From NCBI RefSeq assembly GCF_018599185.1, contig NZ_JAHFVL010000001.1, positions 1,054,001 through 1,118,000 of the forward strand: 64,000 nucleotides of DNA, given 5' to 3'. Position numbers and translations under genes: made by a program. The stretch's first letter is position 1, and each line of letters opens with the position of its first letter. The stretch comes from Rhodanobacter sp. LX-99 (GTDB taxonomy: Bacteria > Pseudomonadota > Gammaproteobacteria > Xanthomonadales > Rhodanobacteraceae). The notes beneath the pieces were generated by a model. It did not search any database and was not told the origin of the DNA. It saw only the letters and a program-made list of their open reading frames with translations. This document shows positions 16,515 to 27,721 of the stretch, in pieces.

Positions 16515-17768
16515 TCAGCCATACACCGGAAACTTCTTGCACTGCGCCGTGACGTTCCCGCGCACGCGGGCGATCACCGCCTCGTCGGCGGGCGCATCCA
16601 GCACGTCGCAGATCCAGTTCGCCAGTTCGGTCACGTCCGCCTCCATGTAGCCGCGGGTGGTGACGGCCGGGGTGCCCACGCGCAGGCCGGAGGTGACGAA
16701 CGGCTTGCGCGGGTCGTTCGGCACGGCGTTCTTGTTGACGGTGATGTGCGCCTTGCCCAGCGCTTCCTCGGCGGCCTTGCCGGTGACGTCGCGGCCGATC
16801 AGGTCGACCAGCATCAGGTGGTTCTCGGTGCCGCCGGAGACGATCTTGTAGCCGCGCGCGACGAAGGTCTTCGCCATCGCCTTGGCGTTCTTCACCACCT
16901 GGGCCTGGTAGGCCCTGAACTCGGGTTCCAGCGCTTCCTTGAACGCGACCGCCTTGGCCGCGATCACGTGCATCAGCGGGCCGCCCTGGATACCGGGGAA
17001 CACGATCGACTGCAGCTTCTTCTCGATCTCCTCGCCCGCGCCCTTGCTCACGATGATGCCGCCGCGCGGCCCGCGCAAAGTCTTGTGGGTGGTCGAGGTG
17101 ACCACGTGCGCGTGCGGCAGCGGGCTCGGGTACACGCCGGCGGCGACGAGGCCGGCGACGTGGGCCATGTCGACGAACAGGTAGGCGCCGACCTTGTCGG
17201 CGATGGCGCGGAAACGCGCCCAGTCCATCACCTGCGAATAGGCGGAGAACCCGGCCACGATCATCTTCGGCTGATGCTCGACGGCGAGGCGCTCGACCTC
17301 GTCGTAGTCGACCAGGCCGTTCTCGTCGACGCCGTACTGCACCGCGTCGAGGATCTTGCCGGAAAGGTTCACCTTGGCGCCGTGGGTGAGATGGCCGCCG
17401 TGGGCCAGGCTCATGCCGAGGATCTTGTCGCCCGGCTGCAGCAGCGCGAAGTACACCGCCTGGTTCGCCTGCGAACCGGAGTGCGGCTGCACGTTGGCGT
17501 AGTCGCAGTCGAACAGCTGCTTGAGCCGCTCGATCGCCAGCTTCTCGGCGACGTCCACGTACTCGCAACCGCCGTAGTAGCGCTTGCCCGGATAACCTTC
17601 GGCGTACTTGTTGGTGAGCTTGGAGCCCTGCGCTTCCATCACCCGCGGGCTGGCGTAGTTCTCCGAGGCGATCAGCTCGACGTGATCTTCCTGGCGCTGG
17701 CCTTCATCGGCGATGGCCTGGGCCAGTTCGTCGTCGTAACCGGCAATCGTGCAGTCCTTGGGGAACAT
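16515..17768 (-). CDS. glyA: Serine hydroxymethyltransferase
   Basis: 417 aa from the ATG at 17768 (MFPKDCTI), exactly the length of E. coli GlyA; an upstream in-frame extension lacks homology. Motifs are [57 protein letters not shown] and the PLP lysine in [14 protein letters not shown]. It interconverts serine and glycine while charging tetrahydrofolate with one-carbon units. GAGG precedes the start. A GlyA-NrdR-RibD order on one strand is common in this group. Confidence 0.97.
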   Translation of the reverse strand: MFPKDCTIAGYDDELAQAIADEGQRQEDHVELIASENYASPRVMEAQGSKLTNKYAEGYPGKRYYGGCEYVDVAEKLAIERLKQLFDCDYANVQPHSGSQANQAVYFALLQPGDKILGMSLAHGGHLTHGAKVNLSGKILDAVQYGVDENGLVDYDEVERLAVEHQPKMIVAGFSAYSQVMDWARFRAIADKVGAYLFVDMAHVAGLVAAGVYPSPLPHAHVVTSTTHKTLRGPRGGIIVSKGAGEEIEKKLQSIVFPGIQGGPLMHVIAAKAVAFKEALEPEFRAYQAQVVKNAKAMAKTFVARGYKIVSGGTENHLMLVDLIGRDVTGKAAEEALGKAHITVNKNAVPNDPRKPFVTSGLRVGTPAVTTRGYMEADVTELANWICDVLDAPADEAVIARVRGNVTAQCKKFPVYG

Positions 17769-17958
17769 TCTGGCCTCGGCAGGTGGTGGCGGGATTAGCC
17801 GGAAAGTGTAGCGCTGCCGGGCGTTTGCGGCCACCGGTCAGGCGGAGCCGGGCGGCAGCATCGGCGCGACGCCACAAGCCGCTATACTGCACGGTTTGAC
17901 GAATTCCCTTTCCGTGCCGACCCAAGCAGGCGGCGCGGCGCACGCCTTCGGAGGTTGC

Positions 17959-19626
<1,668 letters not shown>

Positions 19627-19638
19627 CGGCGGCCTGAG

Positions 19639-19777
19639 CCCCTCTCCCTGCGGGAGAGGGGTTGGGGTGAGGGTACGGGCGGAGCGCGATCCTGGAATCT
19701 GCCGTGAGGTTCACGCCATCGCTCCGCCCGAACCCTCACCCGCCCCTTCAGTTTCCTTCTCCCTGAGGGAGAAGGAA
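19639..19777. repeat. Intergenic palindromic repeat after ettA
   Basis: Same architecture as 10712-10823: a CCCCTCTCCCTGCGGGAGAGGGG hairpin, then GGTGAGGGT...GGGCGGAGCG with complementary CGCTCCGCCCGAACCCTCACC, and a terminal TCCTTCTCCCTGAGGGAGAAGGA hairpin. The first hairpin, 12 bp after the ettA stop, could act as its terminator, although the T-run is missing. The unit ends 20 bp before pyrF. Confidence 0.85.
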
Positions 19778-19796
19778 ACCGCCAACGGAGACCCCG

Positions 19797-20615
19797 ATGC
19801 ACTTCATGCAATCCCTGCAGCAAGCCTGGATCCGCAACGACTCGCTGGTCTGCGTCGGCCTCGATCCGGAACCGGCGAAATTCCCCGCGCATCTGCGCGA
19901 CGCGCCCGACGCGGTGTTCGATTTCTGCCGCACCATCGTCGACGCCACCGCCGACCTGGTCTGCGCGTTCAAGCCGCAGATCGCGCACTTCGCCGCGCTG
20001 CGCGCCGAAGACGCGCTGGAACGCCTGATCGCGCACATCCACGCGAAGCATCCCGGCGTGCCGGTGATCCTCGACGCCAAGCGCGGCGACATCGGCAGCA
20101 CCGCGCAGCACTACGCCAGCGAGGCGTTCGAGCGCTACCAGGCCGACGCGGTGACGCTGAACCCGTATCTCGGCCGCGACTCGATCCAGCCGTTCCTCGA
20201 TCGCTCCGACAAGGGCGTGATCCTGCTCTGCCGCACCTCCAATCCCGGCGGCGCGGATTTCCAGGCGCTGGACTGCGGCGGCATGCCGCTCTATCTGCGC
20301 GTGGCCGAAACCATTGCCCGCGACTGGAACGCGCACGGCAACTGCGCGCTCGTGACCGGCGCCACCTGGCCGGAAGAACTGGGCAAGGTGCGCGCGGCGG
20401 TCGGCGACATGCCGCTGCTGGTACCCGGCATCGGTGCCCAGGGCGGCGACGTGGAAGCGGTGCTGCGCCACGGCCGCAATGCCGACGGCACCGGCCTGCT
20501 GATCAGCTCGTCCCGCGCGATCCTGTACGCCGGCCACGGCGAGGATTTCGCTGCGACCGCCCGTGCCGCCGCCGGCGGACTGCGCGACACCATCAATCGC
20601 TGCCGGCGCGGCTGA
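19797..20615 (+). CDS. pyrF: Orotidine 5'-phosphate decarboxylase, type 2
   Basis: 272 aa with GGAG upstream of the first ATG; codon 4 is a second ATG. The long form with [13 protein letters not shown], the catalytic [12 protein letters not shown] (Asp-Lys-x-x-Asp), [12 protein letters not shown] and [11 protein letters not shown] is typical of the ~270-aa type 2 PyrF group, distinct from the shorter E. coli enzyme. It makes UMP in pyrimidine synthesis. It stands alone here, separated from ettA by the repeat unit. Confidence 0.94.
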   Translation: MHFMQSLQQAWIRNDSLVCVGLDPEPAKFPAHLRDAPDAVFDFCRTIVDATADLVCAFKPQIAHFAALRAEDALERLIAHIHAKHPGVPVILDAKRGDIGSTAQHYASEAFERYQADAVTLNPYLGRDSIQPFLDRSDKGVILLCRTSNPGGADFQALDCGGMPLYLRVAETIARDWNAHGNCALVTGATWPEELGKVRAAVGDMPLLVPGIGAQGGDVEAVLRHGRNADGTGLLISSSRAILYAGHGEDFAATARAAAGGLRDTINRCRRG

Positions 20616-20639
20616 GCGGGTCGCGCGCCGGCGCTGCAG

Positions 20640-20897
20640 TCAGCCCGTCGCCGTCTTCGCTGCCTGCAGCGCCTTCGTCTTCAGGTCCAACGTATCGGCC
20701 GCGTCCAGCAGTGCCCGCGCAAAGCTGCGCACCTCGGCGGGACGCAAGGCATACCAGTTGCCGCTCTTGCCGGCTTCGTCCACCTTGCGCCCCGCACGGG
20801 ACACGCAATGCGGCCGGAAGATCACCATGCCGGTCAGCGATTCCGAGCTGATGTCCGCCGAGACGATCTGCATGTGCGTTTCATCTTCTTTCTTCAC
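20640..20897 (-). CDS. Small hypothetical protein
   Basis: 85 aa if it starts at GTG 20897, which has a GGGAGAA site eight bases upstream; the ATG at 20873 would give 77 aa. I do not recognise the family. The central part reads LTGMVIFRPHCVSRAG and SGNWYALRPAEVRSFARALLDAADTLDLKTKA, a probable beta-hairpin followed by an amphipathic helix. No signal or membrane segment is seen. It is convergent with pyrF. Codon use and the ribosome-binding site support a real gene. Confidence 0.6.
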   Translation of the reverse strand: MKKEDETHMQIVSADISSESLTGMVIFRPHCVSRAGRKVDEAGKSGNWYALRPAEVRSFARALLDAADTLDLKTKALQAAKTATG

Positions 20898-21076
20898 CGA
20901 ACTTCTCCCGGGCGGACATCCGCCCTCCCGCAGCTTACGCCACCGCAAATTCAGGCGGTGTTTCGCGTAGGTCGGCATCCGCGCGGCCGTTGTAACCTTT
21001 GGGAGCCGCACGTGTTCGCGCCATCACATCGCGCTTGCTCGACGCGGCCTCCCCAACCCGAAAAGGAAGACGACGC

Positions 21077-21808
21077 ATGTCCGCACAGACCGATATTCGC
21101 GTGGAAGACTGGAACCGCTTGCAGCGGGAAGTGGCGCGTTTGCGCATCCTGGTGATCGTCGCCCTGCTGGCGGTGATCGCACTGGCCGCCATGTCGTTGC
21201 TGCGCAAGCCGGACACACCGACCAGACCCGACACGATTCTCCGGGCACAGGGCCTGGTGATCACCGATGCGCAGGGACACGACCGCATCCTGATCGGCGC
21301 ACCGGTACCGGCCAGCAACGACCGCACGCGCAAGGACGACGCCTCGGACGGCATCATCTTCCTCGGCAAGACCGGCGCAGACCGCCTCGCGCTCGGGCAA
21401 ATGCCTGCGCCATTCATTGGCGGCAAGAGCTACAAGCGACTCGGCGATGGCGACAATTACGGCATGACGTTGTACGACACGAAGGGCAATGAGCGTGGTG
21501 GCATGGGCTTCATGGGCATGGGCCGCGCCGTGTTCGGGCTGGACCGGGCTACTCCGCCCTATGACGCGATCGGCATGATGGTCGACGACAAGGAAGGTTT
21601 CGCCGGGATGATCATCAACTACGGCGATCCCAAGGCGAAGGACACCGGCATCGAATTGGGTACCGATGCCAACAGCGCCCACATCCAGCTTAACGGCAAG
21701 GACGGCCTCCCGCGCGCAAAGCTGAACGTCGACGGGACGAACAAGCCGGCGTGGCAGTTCGACGACACCGAATCGGCATCGAAGGCCGCGCAACCCCAAG
21801 GCCACTGA
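21077..21808 (+). CDS. Membrane-anchored hypothetical protein with repeated beta motifs
   Basis: 243 aa from the ATG at 21077, with AAGGAAG upstream. Residues 1-23 are polar/basic, ~24-42 form one transmembrane helix (ILVIVALLAVIALAAMSLL), and the rest is extracytoplasmic. The soluble part repeats a degenerate x(I/L)xDxxGxxR pattern: VITDAQGHDRILIG, FLGKTGADRLALG, TLYDTKGNERGGMG, MVDDKEGFAGMII, QLNGKDGLPRAKL. This suggests a stack of short beta strands. Function is unknown. There is no obvious operon partner; the acyltransferase gene that follows is convergent. Confidence 0.65.
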   Translation: MSAQTDIRVEDWNRLQREVARLRILVIVALLAVIALAAMSLLRKPDTPTRPDTILRAQGLVITDAQGHDRILIGAPVPASNDRTRKDDASDGIIFLGKTGADRLALGQMPAPFIGGKSYKRLGDGDNYGMTLYDTKGNERGGMGFMGMGRAVFGLDRATPPYDAIGMMVDDKEGFAGMIINYGDPKAKDTGIELGTDANSAHIQLNGKDGLPRAKLNVDGTNKPAWQFDDTESASKAAQPQGH

Positions 21809-21856
21809 CCGCAATAGCCGCACTGTCCATGCGCAACCGACGGCTGCGCATGGACA

Positions 21857-23056
21857 TCAATCCGTCACCGCCGTCGCCGGCAAGCGAGTTCCCGCGGCCT
21901 GTGGTGCACGCAACAGCCTCGCGCGCAACCAGCGTTCACATGGCAGCGACAGCCAGCGCTCCACTGCCACGCCAAGCAGCCAGCACAGGGGCAGGGCCAG
22001 CAAGTACCAGGCAAAACCCCAGCGCGGATCACCATCGACGAGCCGGTACAGGCGCACCACCGTGAACACCACGAACATGTGGCTGAGGTAGATCTCGTAG
22101 CTCAGGCGCCCCCACGAGCGCAGCCAGTCCCACCCACGCAGCGGCCGCCAGTTGCCCCGCAGTTGCCGTTGCTGGCTGGCCAGCAGCAGGCACAGCGCCG
22201 ACAGCGCCAGCACCAGCAGATAACCGTCATGCAGCAGGTGCCACAGCACCGCGCCGCCCAGCATGACCGCTGCCAGGCCGATCGCACCGAGCCATCCCAG
22301 CAGGATGCCGGTGCGCCGCGGCGGTGCCGGCCAATGCGATGCCAGCACCGCACCGAGCACGCCGATCGCGATCGCCGACATGCCGGGCAGATAGGCCTTC
22401 TCCTGCCAGATCTCGTTGCCGCGCAAGGCGGCGTGCGTCCATGGCATCGACAGCGCCAGCAGCACCAGCATCGGCAACAGCACCACGCGGCGCCGCGTCA
22501 GCAGGCACACGATCGGGAAGCCGAGATAGAACACCTCCTCGATCGACAGCGACCACAGCACGTCCCAGTTGCCGGGCAGATAACCGGTCTGCCCCTCGTA
22601 CCAGTTCAGGTGCAGGCCGAGCGCGGCAAGTATCGCGCGCGACAGCGACTGGTCGGCGTGGACGATCGTGTAGTCGCGCACGCCGGCCAGGTGCAGCACG
22701 CTCAGCACCGCCACCAGCGCCAGCAGGCACGGCACGATGCGGGCGAAACGCCGCGCATAGAACGCCCGCATGTCGATCTGTTCCAGGCTGCCCCAGCGGC
22801 GCAGCGCATTGCCCGCGATCAGGAACCCCGAGATCACGAAGAACACGAGGACCGCCTCGTAGCCGTTGTAGTTCAGCCGGCTCAGCAGCCACGCCGGCAG
22901 CACGTCGGCCAGTGCAGTCTGCTTCAACGGAATGCGCAGGCCGAGATGGTTGAACACCACCAGCACGATCGCCAACCCGCGCAGCAGGTCGATGCCGGGA
23001 TTGCGGGCAAGAGCGTCATGACGCACGTCCGGTCGGGTCGATTCCGCTGACAGCAT
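21857..23056 (-). CDS. Acyltransferase 3 family integral membrane protein (OafA/YrhL type)
   Basis: 399 aa with about ten hydrophobic segments. The N-terminal RNPGIDLLRGLAIVLVVFNHLGL and VLVFFVISGFLIAG motifs, with the catalytic-type His in the first helix, then RRFARIVPCLLAL and WSLSIEEVFYLGFP, are those of acyltransferase 3 enzymes. They O-acetylate or succinylate cell-surface glycans at the inner membrane. The target polymer cannot be predicted. It is monocistronic. Confidence 0.9.
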   Translation of the reverse strand: MLSAESTRPDVRHDALARNPGIDLLRGLAIVLVVFNHLGLRIPLKQTALADVLPAWLLSRLNYNGYEAVLVFFVISGFLIAGNALRRWGSLEQIDMRAFYARRFARIVPCLLALVAVLSVLHLAGVRDYTIVHADQSLSRAILAALGLHLNWYEGQTGYLPGNWDVLWSLSIEEVFYLGFPIVCLLTRRRVVLLPMLVLLALSMPWTHAALRGNEIWQEKAYLPGMSAIAIGVLGAVLASHWPAPPRRTGILLGWLGAIGLAAVMLGGAVLWHLLHDGYLLVLALSALCLLLASQQRQLRGNWRPLRGWDWLRSWGRLSYEIYLSHMFVVFTVVRLYRLVDGDPRWGFAWYLLALPLCWLLGVAVERWLSLPCERWLRARLLRAPQAAGTRLPATAVTD

Positions 23057-23140
23057 CCTGGGTCACTCGAGCTGAAGTGCTGCATCATCCGTGATGTATC
23101 GCGCAACGGACAAGTTGCCGGTCTCGCCATGCGGCATGCG

Positions 23141-23677
23141 TCACTCGTCCTTTACATCCATTCCCGGAAACAGCACCTCGGTATAGCCGAACTTGCTGAA
23201 GTCGGTGATGCGCGAGGGATACAGCCGGCCGATCAGGTGGTCGCACTCGTGCTGCACCACGCGGGCATGGAAGCCTTCGGCGGTGCGTTCGATGCGGGCG
23301 CCGCTGGGATCGATGCCTTCGTAGCGGATCAGCGTGTAGCGGTTCACCGCGCCGCGCAGGCCGGGCACGGACAGGCAGCCTTCCCAGCCTTCCTCCATGT
23401 CCTGCGACAGCGGCGTGATCACCGGGTTGAGCAGGATCGTGCGCGGCACTTCGGGAGCGTCGGGATAGCGCTCGGAATGCTCGAAGCCGAAAATCACCAA
23501 CTGCAGGTCGACGCCGATCTGCGGTGCGGCCAGGCCGACCCCATCGGCGGCCTGCATGGTCTCGAACATGTCGGCGATCAGCGCATCGAGTTCCGCGCTG
23601 CCCAGCATCGCGGGGGGCACCAGCGGCGCGATGCGCAGCAGGCGCGGGTCGCCCATCTTGAGGATTTCACGGATCAT
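23141..23677 (-). CDS. def: Peptide deformylase
   Basis: 178 aa from the ATG at 23677 ([14 protein letters not shown]), which has a GAGG site at good spacing; an ATG nine codons upstream is less well placed. All three motifs are present: [17 protein letters not shown] and HECDHLIG, giving the Cys/His/His metal site. It removes the formyl group from nascent proteins. It is the divergent-looking, free-standing type without the usual adjacent fmt, so it may be a second deformylase of the genome (inference). Confidence 0.93.
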   Translation of the reverse strand: MIREILKMGDPRLLRIAPLVPPAMLGSAELDALIADMFETMQAADGVGLAAPQIGVDLQLVIFGFEHSERYPDAPEVPRTILLNPVITPLSQDMEEGWEGCLSVPGLRGAVNRYTLIRYEGIDPSGARIERTAEGFHARVVQHECDHLIGRLYPSRITDFSKFGYTEVLFPGMDVKDE

Positions 23678-23747
23678 GCGCAGCCTCGTCGTCGGGAAGG
23701 TCATGGCCTGCGATGGTGTCCACTCCTGCGTGAACGCCGGCCGCCGG

Positions 23748-24551
23748 TCACCTGCCGCCGAATACCTTCTTCAGCAGGTCGGTGGTGCGGGCGCCCGGGT
23801 TGTGGCGGATCGACTGTTCCTGTTCGCCGATGGTGGTGAACAGGCCGTCCAGGGTCTTCGCGGTCACGTAGTCGTCCAGGTCCAGCGGGCTGCCGCCCTT
23901 GCTCGACTTGCCCGACTTGCCGCCGAGCGCGCCCAGCGCGCCGCCCAGTTCGCCGCCCATGCCGCCGGCGGTGAACGCCTTGTACTTCTGGGTGACGCCG
24001 ACGCTGTCGGTGGCCTTGGCCACGATCGGATGGATGCGCGCGGTCAGCGCATCGCCGGCGACGCGGCGGAAGAAGTCGGTGGCCGCATGGTCGCCGCCGG
24101 CGAGGATGCCGCGCGCGTCATCCAGGGTCATCTTGCGGATCGCATCGCCGAAGATCTCGGCCACCTGCGGCACCGCCTTCTCCGCCGCGCGGTTCATGCT
24201 CAGCTCGAACGCGTCGACCTTGACGCCCTGCCCCAGCTGGCGCGCCAGCTTGCCCGCCTGCTCAAGTTTGCCCGGCAGCGGAATGCGCACCTTGCTGTTG
24301 TTCCAGAAACCGCCGTCGCGGCCCAGGCTGTTGATCGCGTTGGTAGTGCCCTTGGCCAGCGCCTCCTTGAGCCCCGCGGCGATGTCGCTGGTCGGCAGGT
24401 TGCTGCCGGACTGCGATGCATCGGACGCATGCGTCGACTGCTTGACCTTGTTCAGCAGATCCTTGAACTGGCCCGAGCCGGTAGCCATCAGCGGCAGCGC
24501 GGCGCCCGTGAGGACGAGGCCCAGCAAACCGTAGCGAATCGCGATGCGCAT
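23748..24551 (-). CDS. DUF4197 domain protein, exported
   Basis: 267 aa with a signal peptide ([23 protein letters not shown]). The mature part matches the DUF4197 pattern: [20 protein letters not shown], a short [14 protein letters not shown] strand, [28 protein letters not shown], and the end [22 protein letters not shown]. Members are periplasmic or secreted proteins of unknown function. A Gly/Ser/Lys-rich insert ([19 protein letters not shown]) interrupts the C-terminal half. It is convergent with nothing and 70 bp upstream of def. Confidence 0.85.
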   Translation of the reverse strand: MRIAIRYGLLGLVLTGAALPLMATGSGQFKDLLNKVKQSTHASDASQSGSNLPTSDIAAGLKEALAKGTTNAINSLGRDGGFWNNSKVRIPLPGKLEQAGKLARQLGQGVKVDAFELSMNRAAEKAVPQVAEIFGDAIRKMTLDDARGILAGGDHAATDFFRRVAGDALTARIHPIVAKATDSVGVTQKYKAFTAGGMGGELGGALGALGGKSGKSSKGGSPLDLDDYVTAKTLDGLFTTIGEQEQSIRHNPGARTTDLLKKVFGGR

Positions 24552-24723
24552 GACGAATTCCTTGTGGCCGGCGAGGCGGCCAGTGTAGCGCCGCCGCCTC
24601 GTCGCGGCGTGACGGCGCGGCCCCCGCTATTCGACCAAAGGCTAATGCCGATTGGCCGGTTTTGGGATTGACCGCCGCGGCCGGCAGGACGACTCTTGCG
24701 GCATTGCCGAGGAGAACCCGCCC

Positions 24724-26799
24724 ATGCAAGCCGCCGTCATGCCCAAGCCCAGTCCGGCCAGCAAGATATTGTGGGTCGCCATCGCCATCGTCGGCGCATT
24801 CTGCCTGGGCGTGGTCGCCCTGCGCCGGGGCGAGCCGATCAACGCGATCTGGCTGGTCGCCGCGTCGATCGCCATCTTCGTGATCGGCTACCGTTTCTAC
24901 GGCAAGTTCGTCGAACACTCGGTGCTGAAGCTGGACCCGACCCGCGCGCCGCCCTCGGTGCTGCGCAACGACGGTCTCGACTACGTGCCTACCGACAAGT
25001 GGGTGGTGTTCGGCCACCATTTCGCCGCGATCGCCGGCGCCGGTCCGCTGGTCGGTCCGGTGCTGGCCGCGCAGATGGGCTACCTGCCCGGCACGATCTG
25101 GATCCTGTTCGGCGTGGTATTCGCCGGTGCGGTGCAGGATTTCATGATCCTCGGCCTGTCGCTGCGCCGCGACGCCCGTTCGCTCGGCCACATGCTGCGC
25201 GAGGAACTGGGGCCGCTGCCCGGCATCGTGGCGATGATCGGCGTGCTGGTGCTGATGATGATCGTGCTGGCGGTGCTGGCGCTGGTGGTGGTCAAGGCGC
25301 TCACGCACAGTCCGTGGGGCACTTTCACCGTGGCCGCCACCATCCCGATCGCGCTGCTGATGGGCGGCTATCTGCGCTGGTTCCGCCCGGGCCGCATCCT
25401 GGAAGTGTCGCTGATCGGCCTGGTGCTGCTGCTGGCCTCGATCTGGTTCGGCAAGTACGTCGCCGACTCCGCCACGCTGGCGCCGCTGTTCGACTTCGAC
25501 GCCAAGGCGCTGGCCTGGCTGCTGATCGCCTACGGCTCCTGCGCCTCGGTGCTGCCGGTGTGGCTGCTGCTGGCGCCGCGCGATTACCTCAGCACCTTCC
25601 TCAAGATCGGCACCATCGCGCTGCTGGCGCTGGCGATCTTCCTGGCCGCGCCGACCCTGCAATTGCCGGCGGTGACCAAGTTCATCGACGGTACCGGCCC
25701 GGTATTCGCCGGCGACCTGTTCCCGTTCCTGTTCATCACCATCGCCTGCGGCGCGGTGTCCGGCTGGCATTCGATCATCGCCTCCGGCACCACGCCCAAG
25801 CTGCTCGCCAACGAAGGTCAGGCGCGCATGGTCGGCTACGGCGGCATGCTGATGGAGGCCTTCGTGGCGATCATGGCGCTGGTCGCCGCCGCTTCGCTGC
25901 ACCCGGGCGTGTACTTCGCGATGAATTCGCCGGGCGCGATCGTCGGCACCACCGTGCAGGAAGCGGCCACCACGATCAGCCAGTGGGGCTTCGTGGTGAC
26001 CCCGGACGAACTGCTGCAGACCGCGAAGGACATTGGCGAAGGCAGCATCCTCGGCCGCGCCGGCGGCGCGCCGACGCTGGCGGTGGGCATGGCCCAGCTG
26101 CTGCACAACATCCTTCCCGGCGGCGGCATGATGGCGTTCTGGTACCACTACGCGATCCTGTTCGAGGCGCTGTTCATCCTCACCACGGTGGACGCCGGCA
26201 CCCGCGTGGGCCGCTTCATGATCCAGGAGATCGCCGGCCTGATCCACAAGCCGCTGCAGGAAACCGAATCGTGGACCGGCAACCTGCTGGCCACCGCGAT
26301 CTGCGTGGCGCTGTGGGGCTACTTCCTGTACCAGGGCGCGGTCGACCCGCTCGGCGGCATCAACACCCTGTGGCCGCTGTTCGGCATCGCCAACCAGATG
26401 CTCGCCGCGATCGCGCTGATGCTGTGTACCGTGGTGGTGGTGAAGCTCAAGCGCGAGCGCTATGTGTGGGTGCCGGGCCTTCCCGCGTTGTGGCTGATCG
26501 TCTGCACGCTCACCGCCGGCTTCGAAAAACTGGTCGGCCCGATCAGCTTCACCGCGGCCGCGAACAAGTACTCGGCCGCGATGCAGCAGGGCCAGTTGCT
26601 GGCGCCGGCCAAGTCGGCGGCGGAGATGCAGCGGATCGTCACCAACAACTACGTGGACATGGTGATGACCGGCCTGTTCATGGCGCTGGTGGTGGCGATG
26701 GTGCTGTTCTGCCTGCGCGCGCTGGTCAAGGCCTGGCAGACCAACCACCCGACCGCGCACGAGGAACCGTACGTGGCGCTGGCCAGCGTCGCCAGCTGA
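24724..26799 (+). CDS. cstA: Carbon starvation protein A (pyruvate/peptide transporter)
   Basis: 691 aa from the ATG at 24724 with a GAGGAG site. It is a multi-spanning membrane protein with the CstA signature (VVFGHHFAAIAGAGPLVGPVLAAQMGYLPG, QDFMILGLSLRRDARSLG) and the C-terminal TTVDAGTRVGRFMIQEI and LWPLFGIANQMLAAIAL blocks. In enterobacteria CstA/BtsT take up pyruvate, and CstA also affects peptide use. The small YbdD-type gene follows directly, the usual pair. No CRP site was recognised in the 172 bp upstream. Confidence 0.96.
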   Translation: MQAAVMPKPSPASKILWVAIAIVGAFCLGVVALRRGEPINAIWLVAASIAIFVIGYRFYGKFVEHSVLKLDPTRAPPSVLRNDGLDYVPTDKWVVFGHHFAAIAGAGPLVGPVLAAQMGYLPGTIWILFGVVFAGAVQDFMILGLSLRRDARSLGHMLREELGPLPGIVAMIGVLVLMMIVLAVLALVVVKALTHSPWGTFTVAATIPIALLMGGYLRWFRPGRILEVSLIGLVLLLASIWFGKYVADSATLAPLFDFDAKALAWLLIAYGSCASVLPVWLLLAPRDYLSTFLKIGTIALLALAIFLAAPTLQLPAVTKFIDGTGPVFAGDLFPFLFITIACGAVSGWHSIIASGTTPKLLANEGQARMVGYGGMLMEAFVAIMALVAAASLHPGVYFAMNSPGAIVGTTVQEAATTISQWGFVVTPDELLQTAKDIGEGSILGRAGGAPTLAVGMAQLLHNILPGGGMMAFWYHYAILFEALFILTTVDAGTRVGRFMIQEIAGLIHKPLQETESWTGNLLATAICVALWGYFLYQGAVDPLGGINTLWPLFGIANQMLAAIALMLCTVVVVKLKRERYVWVPGLPALWLIVCTLTAGFEKLVGPISFTAAANKYSAAMQQGQLLAPAKSAAEMQRIVTNNYVDMVMTGLFMALVVAMVLFCLRALVKAWQTNHPTAHEEPYVALASVAS

Positions 26800-26809
26800 G
26801 GACGACGCG

Positions 26810-27007
26810 ATGAACGCAATCATGCTGCGGTCCGTGCGCAAGTGGGCGGTGCAGACCGCCCGCCTGTGCTGCGGCGTGCCCGACTACGATGTCTACGTGA
26901 AGCACCTGCGCGAGCACCATCCCGAGCGCAGGGTACCCAGTTACAAGGAGTTCTTCCGCGAACGGCAGGAAGCCCGCTACAAGGGTACGGGCGGGCGCTG
27001 CTGCTGA
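26810..27007 (+). CDS. YbdD/YjiX family small protein, CstA partner
   Basis: 65 aa, 10 bp after cstA. The sequence VPDYDVYVKHLREHHPERRVPSYKEFFRERQEARY is the conserved YbdD/YjiX core; the C-terminus ends GGRCC. Genes of this family nearly always follow cstA/btsT and are thought to assist the transporter. Two cysteines lie near the N-terminus (ARLCCG) and two at the end, which may be a metal or redox feature. Confidence 0.93.
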   Translation: MNAIMLRSVRKWAVQTARLCCGVPDYDVYVKHLREHHPERRVPSYKEFFRERQEARYKGTGGRCC

Positions 27008-27193
27008 AAGGCCGCCGCAACGTTGCACGAACCTGCCGGCAGGCCATGCTCTCGACGGCTCCCGATCCCCGTCACGGAGCACCGCCCGCCGGCAGGCTCC
27101 TGCACCCGCATGCCTGCGGTGACCGTGCCGGTACGCACTGGTCAACCGCGCGCAAGCGAGGACAATGGGCGGCTTGCCTGTCCGTGTCCCGCC

Positions 27194-27721
27194 ATGCCCG
27201 AGCACAAGAACCCCGCACTTCCCCCGCACGAGGCCGGCCCGGTGCAGCATCACCCCGGCCTGCGCGTCATCGCGGTCTACGAGATCATCAAGACCGCCTG
27301 CCTGGTGCTGGTGGCGATGGCGGCGTTCCACCTCGACCGCCAGCAGAGCTTCGAGCACCTGGTGCACTGGCTGGAACACCTCTCGCTGACCGACAGCAAC
27401 GGCCTGCGCTGGAAACTGGTCGGCCTGCTGGAGGATTTCGGCCCGAGCCGGTTCGTGGCGGTCGGCGCGGTCGCGCTCGGCTACGCCGTGCTGTTCGGCA
27501 TCGAAGGCGTCGGCCTGTGGCTGGGCAAGTACTGGGCCGAATGGTTCACGGTGATCGCCACCGGCTCCCTGATCCCGCTGGAACTGTACGAGACGCTGCA
27601 CCGCTTCGGCTGGCTCAAGCTGGCCACCCTGGCCGGCAACGCGGCGATCGTGGTGTACCTGGTGCGCATCGCGCTGCAGACGCGAGCGGCACGGCACGCA
27701 TCGAGGCCTCACACCTCGTGA
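27194..27721 (+). CDS. DUF2127 family membrane protein
   Basis: 175 aa from the ATG at 27194. After a His/Pro-rich N-terminus, three to four membrane segments include IAVYEIIKTACLVLVAMAAF, ALGYAVLFGIEGVGLWL and LATLAGNAAIVVYLVRIAL, with the conserved YWAEWFTVIATGSLIPLELYE motif of DUF2127. Function is unknown. It overlaps the convergent EamA gene by 13 bp at the 3' end. The 186-bp gap before it holds only a GCCGGCAGG palindrome. Confidence 0.8.
   Translation: MPEHKNPALPPHEAGPVQHHPGLRVIAVYEIIKTACLVLVAMAAFHLDRQQSFEHLVHWLEHLSLTDSNGLRWKLVGLLEDFGPSRFVAVGAVALGYAVLFGIEGVGLWLGKYWAEWFTVIATGSLIPLELYETLHRFGWLKLATLAGNAAIVVYLVRIALQTRAARHASRPHTS

Noticed and set aside
24262..26841. Long open frame antisense to cstA (~860 codons)
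   Set aside because: Composition is His/Arg/Gln-rich with no recognisable domain; it is the mirror of the real cstA codons in GC-rich DNA.
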